A stretch of 64,000 nt of DNA from positions 1,700,567 to 1,764,566 of the forward strand of contig LT009756.1 of NCBI GenBank assembly GCA_900012615.1. Direction: 5' to 3'. The DNA is from Agrobacterium genomosp. 13 str. CFBP 6927 (lineage in GTDB: Bacteria > Pseudomonadota > Alphaproteobacteria > Rhizobiales > Rhizobiaceae). This document shows, in pieces, positions 53,438-61,018 of this stretch. The translations under genes were made by a program, and so were the position numbers. Below the pieces are notes generated by a model. That model did not search any database. It had not been told where the DNA came from and worked only from the letters and a program-made list of their open reading frames with translations. Numbering within the stretch: the stretch's first letter is position 1; each line of letters begins with the position of its first letter.

Positions 53438-53770
53438 ATGCACGATTTCACCGATACGCAGGGTAATCCAGTGGATTTTATGCTGAGGGCGATGGCCCTC
53501 AGCGAGGAATGTGGCAACGTTCGCACGCTGGTCACCCAGATAAATCGTAACCATGCGACCATCATAACTACCGCGACTCAAGACCAATTAGAAACCTATC
53601 GTACACTACTCAGTCGAGCAGAGGCAGCCTCCGAGGCTGAAAGGATATATGGCTCCGGTAGTCAATTAAAACTCTCACATCCCCACATCAGGCAACTAAT
53701 CATGAGTGGCCTCCTTGACGTACGCCAGACTATGGATTCCGACGTCCCCGCGCTGAATCTGGCTACGTGA
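53438..53770 (+). CDS. Protein of unknown function between arsH and arsK
   Basis: A 110-residue product (MHDFTDTQGNPVDFMLRAMA and on), soluble and helix-rich, without recognised domain. A longer start at GTG 53330 would add a cysteine-rich stretch (QCTRCADGTCTSPC) that may be real, so the start is uncertain. It is more A/T-rich than the ars genes. The pair 53438/53763 looks inserted between arsH and its remnant. Confidence 0.45.
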   Translation: MHDFTDTQGNPVDFMLRAMALSEECGNVRTLVTQINRNHATIITTATQDQLETYRTLLSRAEAASEAERIYGSGSQLKLSHPHIRQLIMSGLLDVRQTMDSDVPALNLAT

Positions 53771-54137
53771 GCGAAGCCGACGCGGTTTTCTGAATTATGG
53801 GCTTTGCCTCGCTATTGATCCTATAGTCTTCGTCGGCAGCTCCGATGGCTGCTTCTGGGGACGGGTAAATGCCAGGCAGCATGCCGAACGGCCCAAGGAC
53901 GACAACACTCATATGGCCGCTGGAATATCGACGGGCGAATAACCTATAGCCTGGAGGCCCTCCAGGCGCAGGAATCCAGCTGAACGATTCCACGGGAACT
54001 TGGTCGGTTTCGTCAAGTTCCAGGAACTCAAGTACCTGGTCTTGAGAGAAAAAGGGATAGGGCCAAATTACCCCATCGTCTGCTTCCAGTGCAAAGCAGC
54101 CCGATCCGCGTTGGTTGAGGTAGATAATTCGGGGCAT
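53763..54137 (-). CDS. Protein of unknown function
   Basis: ATG 54137 follows AAGGAGAA at good spacing and gives a 124-residue protein starting MPRIIYLNQRGSGCFALEAD. It is acidic in the middle (FLELDETDQVPVE) and has a Gly/Pro-rich segment (PAPGGPPGYRLFARRY). No family is recognised. It is convergent with the gene at 53438 and ends within it by eight bases. Confidence 0.55.
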   Translation of the reverse strand: MPRIIYLNQRGSGCFALEADDGVIWPYPFFSQDQVLEFLELDETDQVPVESFSWIPAPGGPPGYRLFARRYSSGHMSVVVLGPFGMLPGIYPSPEAAIGAADEDYRINSEAKPIIQKTASASLT

Positions 54138-54257
54138 GTTATTCTTCTCCTTACAATCAAGGAGGCGATAGCATCCCCCAGTTGCCAAACAGCTAACTGG
54201 TTAGGAATGGCGAAAAGTGGCCACGGCGGCAACTCCCGGCATAGCGCGGCGCATTTG

Positions 54258-54421
54258 ACGAAACCATCGGCGCGTTACGACCGTGTCGTCGATATCTGCG
54301 AAGAACTCGTGAAGTTCATCCTGCTGACGAGGGATTCTTCCGCATGCCTAACTGACCGCTACAACGGGTGGAAGAGCATGTGGCCAAACTTGAAATGCGG
54401 GTCCACCTCAAGTTGATCTGA
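54258..54421 (+). pseudogene. Remnant of the arsH 3' end
   Basis: The frame YDRVVDICEELVKFILLTRD and CLTDRY match ArsH residues [20 protein letters not shown] and YLTDRY. The DNA matches arsH 53104-53268 almost throughout, including the last bases before the stop (TTGATCTGA versus CATCTGA), but small indels shift the frame. So this is a partial second copy, either a duplication scar or the leftover of another ars cluster. Confidence 0.8.
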
Positions 54422-54526
54422 CGAGAAACGTCGTCGGCTGTGACGCCAGAGATGAACGATCGACGGCAACAAGATCATTGCGAGCCGGGAATAGCTGCGA
54501 TCCGGTGACCTACGAACATTCCTCCG

Positions 54527-55729
54527 TCATCCAGCAACGCGTTCGCGACGCACCGATGTGGCGACAGCGCCGAACGCCAGGATTCCGAACGTACCCAGCG
54601 CCGCGATGACGAAAAGGGAAATGGTTGTCCCGAAGTGGTTCATGGCGGCTGCGAACGCAAACGGGGCAGTCGCGCCAGTCGCCAACCTTGCCGCCGCCAT
54701 CTTGCCCGTGATCGCGCCGTAGCCGGCAGACCCGAAGAGATAGAGCGGCAGGCTTCCCTGAGCGATGCTGTTGATCCCTGATCCAAGGCCCAGACAGATG
54801 GCGAAAGCCACCGCGCCGGGCAACCAGTCACCCGACATCCCGAGTATCACCGCGCCCGCGACCATGAGCGCCGCGGAGACAATCGCCAGAGCGGGCGGCG
54901 ACAGGTGCTTTCCGAAGACCATGTTGATCAGACGGCTCATGACCTGTGCTGGACCGAACAGGGAGCCGATCACGACCGCCGCGCTGCCGAGTCCGATCGC
55001 GCCGAGCATAGGCACCATATGGGCGAGGATCGCGGCCAGGGAGAAACCCGAGAGCGAGAAGGCAAGAGAGACCAGCAGCATGCTACGGCGGCGCGCCTGG
55101 GGTTCGAGAGCGCCGGCGACGACCTCGCGGGTTCTTGTCCCGTCGAGTTTGGAACCACGCCTTCCGTCACGCCTGATCCAGTAGTGCAGTGGCATGCAGA
55201 CGATAAGGTTCAGAGCGGCGAACACCAGATAGATTTCCCGCCAGGACAAGTATCCGGACAGTGTCGCCGCGATCGGCCAGAAAATGGTGGAGGCAAAGCC
55301 GCCGATGAGTGTCAGATAGGTGATGCTGCGTGACGCCGTCCGGGGTTCGCTTTCGACGAGCGTCGCAAAGGCTGCCTGATACTGGACCATCCCGGAGGAC
55401 ACCTCCAGTAGGACGATCGCAAGAGCGAAGAGCGATACGGACGGCGACCATGCACATAGCGCCAGAGTGAAGGCCGCAAGGGCCGATCCCAGCGTCATCA
55501 CGGTCGCAGCGCCGATCCCGTCCATGTGCCTGCCGATGAACGGAGCAGACAGGCCACCGATGAACAGCGAGACCGAGAAGATGGCGAAGACCCGCTCCAC
55601 GCTGATGCCGAAATCCTTGGCCATTCCGGGGGCGAGGATGCTGAAGGAATAGTAGAGAGTGCCGTAGCCGATGATCTGCGTGACACCGAGAGCGGAGACG
55701 ATGCCCGCTGGAACCTTGGTCGAATGCAA
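54527..55729 (-). CDS. arsK: MFS transporter, ArsK-like
   Basis: A 12-span MFS protein of 400 residues. The start TTG 55729 (LHSTKVPAGIVSALGV) follows AAGGAA at good spacing; the longer frame would run into the upstream arsR. Motif-A-like GGLSAPFIGRHMDGIGA lies between spans 2 and 3. In Agrobacterium, ArsK is an MFS exporter for arsenite, antimonite and trivalent organoarsenicals. The pairing with arsR here and the location inside an ars cluster support that; the assignment to ArsK is by context. Confidence 0.75.
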   Translation of the reverse strand: MHSTKVPAGIVSALGVTQIIGYGTLYYSFSILAPGMAKDFGISVERVFAIFSVSLFIGGLSAPFIGRHMDGIGAATVMTLGSALAAFTLALCAWSPSVSLFALAIVLLEVSSGMVQYQAAFATLVESEPRTASRSITYLTLIGGFASTIFWPIAATLSGYLSWREIYLVFAALNLIVCMPLHYWIRRDGRRGSKLDGTRTREVVAGALEPQARRRSMLLVSLAFSLSGFSLAAILAHMVPMLGAIGLGSAAVVIGSLFGPAQVMSRLINMVFGKHLSPPALAIVSAALMVAGAVILGMSGDWLPGAVAFAICLGLGSGINSIAQGSLPLYLFGSAGYGAITGKMAAARLATGATAPFAFAAAMNHFGTTISLFVIAALGTFGILAFGAVATSVRRERVAG

Positions 55730-55748
55730 TGACGTATTCCTTGACAAC

Positions 55749-56090
55749 CTATGCTTCGTTTGAACAGCAACTGGCGGATCGCTCGACGGACCCACGAATG
55801 CCGGGATGTCCCGCGCAGCAGTCTTCCATCAGGAACGTCACGAGGTCGGCCAGTGTGTCGTAGCTTGCGCTGTAGAGGATCGAACGCGACTCCCGGCGCT
55901 GGACGATGAGACCGGAGCGCTCGAGTTCCTTGAGATGGAACGAGACATTCGATGGCGAGACTCCCATTCGTTCGGCAATAGCGCCGGCGGCTAGACCTTC
56001 AGGGCCGGCGACGACCAGGGTCCTCACGATGGAGAGACGGGTTTCCTGTGCGAGTGCGGCGAACGAGGAGAGGGCTTGACGATCATCCAT
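55749..56090 (-). CDS. arsR: ArsR-family repressor, second copy
   Basis: The 113-residue winged-helix protein has the recognition helix MGVSPSNVSFHLKELERSGL and C-terminal cysteines in LMEDCCAGHP and SASCCSNEA for As(III) binding. It resembles the first ArsR in layout but is clearly different in sequence. It is co-directional with arsK (19 bp upstream) and divergent from the DUF6428-like gene; the shared gap has an inverted repeat that should be its operator. Confidence 0.9.
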   Translation of the reverse strand: MDDRQALSSFAALAQETRLSIVRTLVVAGPEGLAAGAIAERMGVSPSNVSFHLKELERSGLIVQRRESRSILYSASYDTLADLVTFLMEDCCAGHPGIRGSVERSASCCSNEA

Positions 56091-56118
56091 ATTTCAATAA
56101 TCCTTGAATTGTTGAAAT
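56091..56118. promoter_or_regulatory. Operator between arsR2 and the DUF6428-like gene
   Basis: ATTTCAA (56091-56097) and TTGAAAT (56112-56118) form a perfect seven-base inverted repeat, one base before the arsR2 start and 15 bp before the divergent gene. One bound dimer could repress both directions. Confidence 0.7.
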
Positions 56119-56133
56119 CGAGGATATCCACAA

Positions 56134-56658
56134 ATGAGCACGATCGACAATAGCCATTTCGACAAAACCGACATTTCGCTCGGGGAATTACTCGGCAGAG
56201 CGGCAGAGACACCGGACCTGCCATTGGTCTTCCTGTACGATGGCAAAACCGTGAAACCTGGCTATCACGTGACCGAGGTCAAAGCTGGCCAGTTCTCCGC
56301 GCTCGACTGCGGGGCCAATCCGGAAGCCTGGGCAGAAATCTTCGTACAGCTATGGGACGTCGAGGACGGCGAGCGGACCCACATGACGGCCGGGAAGTTC
56401 TCGGCCATCATCAGCAAGGTTTCCGAACACGTCCGTCTCGACGGCTCCGTCAAGCTGACCTTCGAGGTGAGCGACGGCATCCAACCTATGCAACTATTCT
56501 GCGCCGACGAACCTGTGGAGGCCGACGGCGTCCTAACTATCTCGCTAGTCCCGAGGCCTGCGAGTTGCAAACCGCGTGACCGCTGGGTGACCGAGGAGAC
56601 CGCGAGAACAACCGTCTGCTGTGGCACCGCAACCGTTACCCAATGCTGTTCACAATGA
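56134..56658 (+). CDS. DUF6428-like protein of arsenic loci
   Basis: The 174-residue soluble protein (ISLGELLGRAAETPDLPLVF, then LYDGKTVKPGYHVTEVKAGQ and a C-terminal VCCGTATVTQCCS) resembles, from memory, DUF6428 proteins found in bacterial ars operons. The two Cys-Cys pairs near the C-terminus are suited to bind As(III). Probably controlled by arsR2 through the shared operator. Molecular function unknown. Confidence 0.75.
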   Translation: MSTIDNSHFDKTDISLGELLGRAAETPDLPLVFLYDGKTVKPGYHVTEVKAGQFSALDCGANPEAWAEIFVQLWDVEDGERTHMTAGKFSAIISKVSEHVRLDGSVKLTFEVSDGIQPMQLFCADEPVEADGVLTISLVPRPASCKPRDRWVTEETARTTVCCGTATVTQCCSQ

Positions 56659-56751
56659 GGGTGCCATCGGAGACTGGCAATGTCATTGGTATCGGCGAAT
56701 AGGCTCCGCATTCGCCAGCGCACTTACTCCCAAGCGCGAGGCAGACCGTTT

Positions 56752-58512
56752 TTATGCGAACCTGAATCCGAACAATCCTCCGCGATCGGTGTCGTCCAAC
56801 CTGATGTCCATAATCTTTGACTTTACGTCGAAGTCGTCGTCGAAAGGCAGGCGATCAAACATGTCGGTGTTGAGCATGACTATGTACTGGCCACCGACCT
56901 CGTCAACGAGACCAGCCCCAAGTTGGATGGCAGTGGCGATCTGTCTGCTATCTACAGGATCGAAGAGGTGGCTATCGTGGATGAGGAAACCTGGACCGCC
57001 GAGGCGTGCCGTTGTGAGTTTATAGAGCGCGTAGTCGAAACAGAAGATTTCCATGTTGGCGATACCGCCGCTCCGGGAGCCATCGATATTCACCCTGAAA
57101 TGAGGTCCATTCACAGTAGCCTGAACCTCGAACGACGCCCCTCTGTCGGCGTAAAGGGCCTTCTTTGCCTCCATTACGGCCAGCACCATGGCGCTCACGG
57201 TTGCTTCACGGGTTCGCAGATCATTCTGCAGGCGGGCCAAAAGGTTACTCTCCTGGATTTTCCTCGCTGCGCGGCCGGCCTCAACCTCAAGAGCGTCTTC
57301 ATACTGAGTCTGGAGTCGAGCATGTTTTTCGGACTTCTCGGCAGCTACCTTCTGCATGGCGGCCAGATCGCTAAACGCTCCCTTTCCCTTGAGGTCACGA
57401 AGGATTTCATCCCTACGCGCACGGGCAGTATTCATCTCGACGGTTACCGTGGAGATACGCCGGCGGATCGCATCCAACTGAGAGGACAGGTGGAAGCGCC
57501 GATTGTCCGCCACCGACTGATGGAAATCGGCGATGTCCTCGAAGGATTTCACCACACTACCCGGCAGCTCCGTGCCTGCCGCTCGATACAACGCCGCGAC
57601 TGCCTCGCCGTCCCCGGGTTTTTCCGCTTCAAGACTTTCCTCGATAAAATCCAGAGAACTCTTGAGCGAGGCTGCTTCGACGCTGAGTTTTTCGAGCAAG
57701 TTTTTAGCTTGAGATGCCTCCGCGATCATTTCCTCGTAGTGTTCCGCAACCTGGAAGGAGGCAATCCGCGCTCGTTGGACTTCGGCTTCGTGCGCTGCAA
57801 GTGTCATCGCTGATTGGATTGCCGATGACGTGTCCAGATTTTCGGAACGTCGCGCCTTTATCCTCTTCCTCTGAGCAGCAAGATCGCGCTTTTCCCCGCG
57901 CTCCAGTTCAAAATCACGAGCGAGAAGCCAATCCAGGCCAAGTAGATAGGAGAGAGCAATCTGCGCGCTGCCATCGGTCTGGTTTTTGGCAGCGAATTTC
58001 TCTGGATATTGAAAGCCAATGTCGTCGCGACGCCTGGCAAAGTATGGAAACATCGATCGGAAGGTGGGCGCATGCGGCAGGTTGAAAGGAGTCCCGACAG
58101 TGTTCGCGGGGAGACCGAAAACGATATGACCCAACCAGTCACACCATGCTTGGTTTGTTGCCGTCGCATTACCTAGCAGATCACCCTCGTAGATCAGACC
58201 TTGCATATCATTTGCAACGACCTGAACGTTCTTGGGATCGGAAACTCGCCGTTCGACGCGAAATGTTATCCCATTGATGTCAAATTCGCCCCAGAACGAG
58301 TGTTCGTGCAGTGCTTGGGCCTTGACCACGGAGTTGCGGATTGAGCCGCCGAGGAGAAAATGGATCAGTTCCAGGACGCTGGACTTCCCCGAACTGTTGC
58401 GGGTCTTAGTCTCTTCCGAATTTGTCTCCTGCTCGGCGAGGAGGATGTTCAGGCCCTTGTGAAAATTGAGAGTTTTGAACCCCTCGATCGAACTGCCTAG
58501 AGCGATAATCAT
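56752..58512 (-). CDS. ABC-3C system ATPase (DUF2326)
   Basis: An SMC/Rad50-like ATPase of 586 residues with a short arm. Walker A is in ETKTRNSSGKSSVLELIHFL, followed by the DUF2326-type segments PHAPTFRSMFPYFARRRDD and a coiled-coil (~residues 190-470). Walker B/D-loop region is GFLIHDSHLFDPVDSRQIA, which has HDSH instead of the usual DE, as in this family. Third gene of an ABC-three-component set; its ATG overlaps the middle component stop (ATGA). Confidence 0.88.
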   Translation of the reverse strand: MIIALGSSIEGFKTLNFHKGLNILLAEQETNSEETKTRNSSGKSSVLELIHFLLGGSIRNSVVKAQALHEHSFWGEFDINGITFRVERRVSDPKNVQVVANDMQGLIYEGDLLGNATATNQAWCDWLGHIVFGLPANTVGTPFNLPHAPTFRSMFPYFARRRDDIGFQYPEKFAAKNQTDGSAQIALSYLLGLDWLLARDFELERGEKRDLAAQRKRIKARRSENLDTSSAIQSAMTLAAHEAEVQRARIASFQVAEHYEEMIAEASQAKNLLEKLSVEAASLKSSLDFIEESLEAEKPGDGEAVAALYRAAGTELPGSVVKSFEDIADFHQSVADNRRFHLSSQLDAIRRRISTVTVEMNTARARRDEILRDLKGKGAFSDLAAMQKVAAEKSEKHARLQTQYEDALEVEAGRAARKIQESNLLARLQNDLRTREATVSAMVLAVMEAKKALYADRGASFEVQATVNGPHFRVNIDGSRSGGIANMEIFCFDYALYKLTTARLGGPGFLIHDSHLFDPVDSRQIATAIQLGAGLVDEVGGQYIVMLNTDMFDRLPFDDDFDVKSKIMDIRLDDTDRGGLFGFRFA

Positions 58513-58760
58513 TGCTTGACCCCAGACACAATCGCCAGAAGTCCGTTGCGCATATCGAGCGTGCCGATAGCATACAGGAGGGTTATGGCGAGCAAAAACC
58601 AATCATACGTCAGGGGCGCGGCATGAGGTGTTCTCGACGCGGTGACGCGTTCCCAAACTTCGCTGACTGATCGCGGCGTTTCGGTAAGGACTTTGATGAT
58701 CTCTCCTCCGACAACGATCAATGAACGATCCGCGGTAAGATATTTAGTCGGCAAGATCAT
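58509..58760 (-). CDS. ABC-3C middle component, MC6-like
   Basis: An 83-residue protein beginning MILPTKYLTADRSLIVVGGE with IIKVLTETPRSVSEVWERV and YDWFLLAITLLYAIGTLDM; from memory this is the pattern of middle component 6, which links the ATPase to the effector. ATG 58760 lies within the effector 3' end (17-bp overlap). It is too small and too conserved in layout to be chance. Confidence 0.8.
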   Translation of the reverse strand: MILPTKYLTADRSLIVVGGEIIKVLTETPRSVSEVWERVTASRTPHAAPLTYDWFLLAITLLYAIGTLDMRNGLLAIVSGVKQ

Positions 58761-59739
58761 AAATTTCGTCCTGATTGGCTTCCTGCCGAGTTTCTTCAAA
58801 AATGACGCACGATTCAAAAAGGTCCGCGAGAATTGTCATAGCGGCAAATTCCCTTAGATCGTCGTCGAGATTTCTGACGTTTCCGGCCAGCAATGCTTTC
58901 ATGGTGTTTAGAATTTGACTCGATGTCATCCCCTCATGCTTCAATTCTTCGTACCGGAGACGAAAAAAAGAAGGGAGCAACAAACTTTGCTTTTCTCCGC
59001 CGAGGCGACGCATAACCGCTCTCGAAATTGGGGAGAACATCAGAAAATATTCAAATTGATACGTCCAATGTCTGGAGATGTTGTTCAGCGTGAGCTTATC
59101 TCGCGGCACCCGGGAACGACTTGAGTAGGTCTCCATAATCGGCTTGATTTCCTCCATCAACGCCGAAATGAGGTTGTTAACCGCAGCAGGAAGGCGGGCC
59201 AGCATCAAATCATCTTGAGCACGCACACCGAGAACCGCAGCGCGATCCTCCTCGGTCATTTTCTTCAGCAGTTGCCGAAAGCTATGCAAGCCGAAGAACC
59301 CGGCTTCAACGTTGATCTTTGTCGCACGCGTCTTGATCTGCTCAAGAGAGTCTACTAGCGGCCGAGAAACGCCATCAACCAGATTGTGCGCGAAAAACCA
59401 TCTCTCCATCGAAGGCGTGGTCTCACACGCGCGATTGAAGTCTGCGGTCATCTTTTTGCAGACCCGGGCGGCATCGATCACATGACCGTTTTCAGCACCA
59501 TAACACTGGAATACGTCGTTCCCGAGTGCACCGTCCATGCCCCCGTCTCCCTGTGAGCCATGGGGTTTGACAGGGGTGAAACCGTCCCCGTGCACTCGTA
59601 GCATGAAATCATTGAACAGCGCTTGAAATCCGTCGCCGTGGGTCATCCTAAGCTTTGCACCGAGTAAGAATTCCCAATATCCGCCCTTATCTACCTCCAT
59701 AATCCAAGACCCCGAATCGCCACCCCTAACTGTGACCAT
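58744..59739 (-). CDS. ABC-3C effector with restriction-endonuclease-like N-terminal domain
   Basis: A 331-residue protein. Residues ~30-90 contain GDGFTPVKPHGSQGDGGMDG and VFQCYG, a pattern found in restriction-fold NTDs of ABC-3C effectors (GD-x-x-x-DG and V-x-Q-x-Y). The C-terminal domain is helical (FRLRYEELKHEGMTSSQILN, VRNLDDDLREFAAMTILADL) and would bind the middle component. An alternative start is ATG 59700. First gene of the three. The candidate transposon end lies 80 bp upstream. Confidence 0.8.
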   Translation of the reverse strand: MVTVRGGDSGSWIMEVDKGGYWEFLLGAKLRMTHGDGFQALFNDFMLRVHGDGFTPVKPHGSQGDGGMDGALGNDVFQCYGAENGHVIDAARVCKKMTADFNRACETTPSMERWFFAHNLVDGVSRPLVDSLEQIKTRATKINVEAGFFGLHSFRQLLKKMTEEDRAAVLGVRAQDDLMLARLPAAVNNLISALMEEIKPIMETYSSRSRVPRDKLTLNNISRHWTYQFEYFLMFSPISRAVMRRLGGEKQSLLLPSFFRLRYEELKHEGMTSSQILNTMKALLAGNVRNLDDDLREFAAMTILADLFESCVIFEETRQEANQDEIYDLAD

Positions 59740-60115
59740 AGGTTGTCAGTGAATGGTTTGCACATCGTTATCGAGGTGAAACAAAGTCAAATAAGAGCTG
59801 GACGCAACAGCTTGTGCCTTGTCGGAGGAAATCGGTGAAAGTTGCCGACAAGTCCCTCTAAGAGATTAAAAATGAAGATTTCTTTGCAGGCTCCCATTAA
59901 CCAAGATCAACGATGTGCACCAATCCGGGGCACAAAAGGCCCCAATCCGGCTCTGATACTCTATGCAACGCCGAAAAAATCGGTATTGGGAAATCGCTGA
60001 CCTAAGGAGCCAGGCATGAACGAGATAGGCATACGAGCAAAGTGACCATTCGGACGGATCATCCCGTCTGGAAGCACCGTATGTCGTCATCGTGTTCGAG
60101 CCTAAGGAGGGCTTC
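59740..60115. other. Region between ABC-3C effector and tnsA, with candidate transposon end
   Basis: This gap holds the ABC-3C promoter, the TGTCGG inverted repeat at 59820-59850, a CCAATCCGG direct repeat pair around a GGGGC/GCCCC hairpin (59920-59950), two AAATCGG/C words near 59975 and 59991, and a nine-codon reading frame at 60016-60045 with a good ribosome-binding site (AAGGAG). Repeats of this kind are expected for transposase-binding sites. Confidence 0.5.
59820..59850. repeat. Candidate Tn7-like element end (TGTCGG...CCGACA)
   Basis: TGTCGG at 59820-59825 and CCGACA at 59845-59850 (extended as CTTGTCGG/CCGACAAG) form an eight-base inverted repeat around AAATCGGTGAAAG. Tn7-family ends begin TGT and lie close before tnsA. 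The direction fits an element extending right from here. The target duplication cannot be verified with one end. Confidence 0.4.
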
Positions 60116-60295
60116 ATGCATTTTGCACGTCAGGTTTCCAAACACATTGCGCTTCACAAGGCAGGTCTCGGCTTCCTGAGCATGCCTCCAATCCAGCCTC
60201 GCACCTTCGGTTATGCCAACCGTATGGCCGAGAACGGGCCATCCGATGCCGTGGAATGCGGAATAACGCGGAATCGTCGTCGGAACGACGACTGA
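60116..60295 (+). CDS. Small ORF before tnsA, possibly its displaced N-terminus
   Basis: ATG 60116 has a near-perfect ribosome-binding site (AAGGAGG). The 59 codons read HFARQVSKHIALHKAGLGFL and go on to AVECGITRNRRRNDD. If one base is dropped near 60270 the frame continues as GITRIVVGTTTETKFWNEPV into tnsA without a stop. So it is either a separate small protein or the true start of tnsA with a one-base insertion. Confidence 0.45.
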   Translation: MHFARQVSKHIALHKAGLGFLSMPPIQPRTFGYANRMAENGPSDAVECGITRNRRRNDD

Positions 60296-60332
60296 AACCA
60301 AGTTCTGGAACGAGCCGGTAGCCGAACGTGCC

Positions 60333-60971
60333 GTGCGCAAGCCGCCGGCTACGCACGCCAAGACTCTGCGCGGTTTCTCGGTCTTCAAGGAAACGGTGGT
60401 CTATCACGAGAGCGATCTCGAGCGCCGCGTCTCGAAGGTCCTCCAGCTCCGCAAAGACGTGAAGGCTATCTACTCGCAATTCCCGGTGCTGCTGTATCGC
60501 GATGCCGACGGAGTATGGCGCGAGCATATCTGTGACTTCTGCGTGGTTTTCGACGACGGCGAGATTGTAGCCGTCGCGGTGAAACACGCCCGCAAGTCGG
60601 AGGTGATGGCGGACTTGCTGAAGCGCATCGAGGCGGAAGGCTTCCTCGGGAAGAACCGGAACGGATCGACGACACCTGGCGCAGTCCACGACATTCGTCT
60701 CATGACCGAACGGGAGGCGACATACGGTGCTTATGAAAACGCCGAACGCATCCTGCGCGCCCGTCGAATGCGTGTCGACGCCGAATACGACCGAGCTTTT
60801 GAAGCCGTCCAGAAGTTTCATGGCCCCTTTCGCTTCGGTGAACTTCTCCGCGGGTGTGAGAACCGGGCGGCTCGTCGCACGGCACTCCTGTTGCTGATCG
60901 ACGAGTGTGTCCTTCTGACCGAGACACCCGGCCGGATCGACGATCTGACCATGCTGATGGTCCGCCGATAA
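60333..60971 (+). CDS. tnsA: TnsA-like transposon endonuclease
   Basis: TnsA cuts the 5' ends of the transposon. All three catalytic positions are visible: Glu in YHESDLERRVSKVLQL, Asp in HICDFCVVFDDGE and Lys in VAVAVKHARKS; the C-terminal domain with DIRLMTEREATYGAYENAER follows. The first standard start in this frame is GTG 60333, without a good ribosome-binding site; open frame extends back to 60267, and the good site belongs to the ORF at 60116 in another frame. 212 residues as given. tnsB follows 47 bp later after AAGGAG. Confidence 0.85.
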   Translation: MRKPPATHAKTLRGFSVFKETVVYHESDLERRVSKVLQLRKDVKAIYSQFPVLLYRDADGVWREHICDFCVVFDDGEIVAVAVKHARKSEVMADLLKRIEAEGFLGKNRNGSTTPGAVHDIRLMTEREATYGAYENAERILRARRMRVDAEYDRAFEAVQKFHGPFRFGELLRGCENRAARRTALLLLIDECVLLTETPGRIDDLTMLMVRR

Positions 60972-61018
60972 CCCCCAACCCATCACCCGACTTCCGATCG
61001 CCCTAAAAGGAGCCTGCG

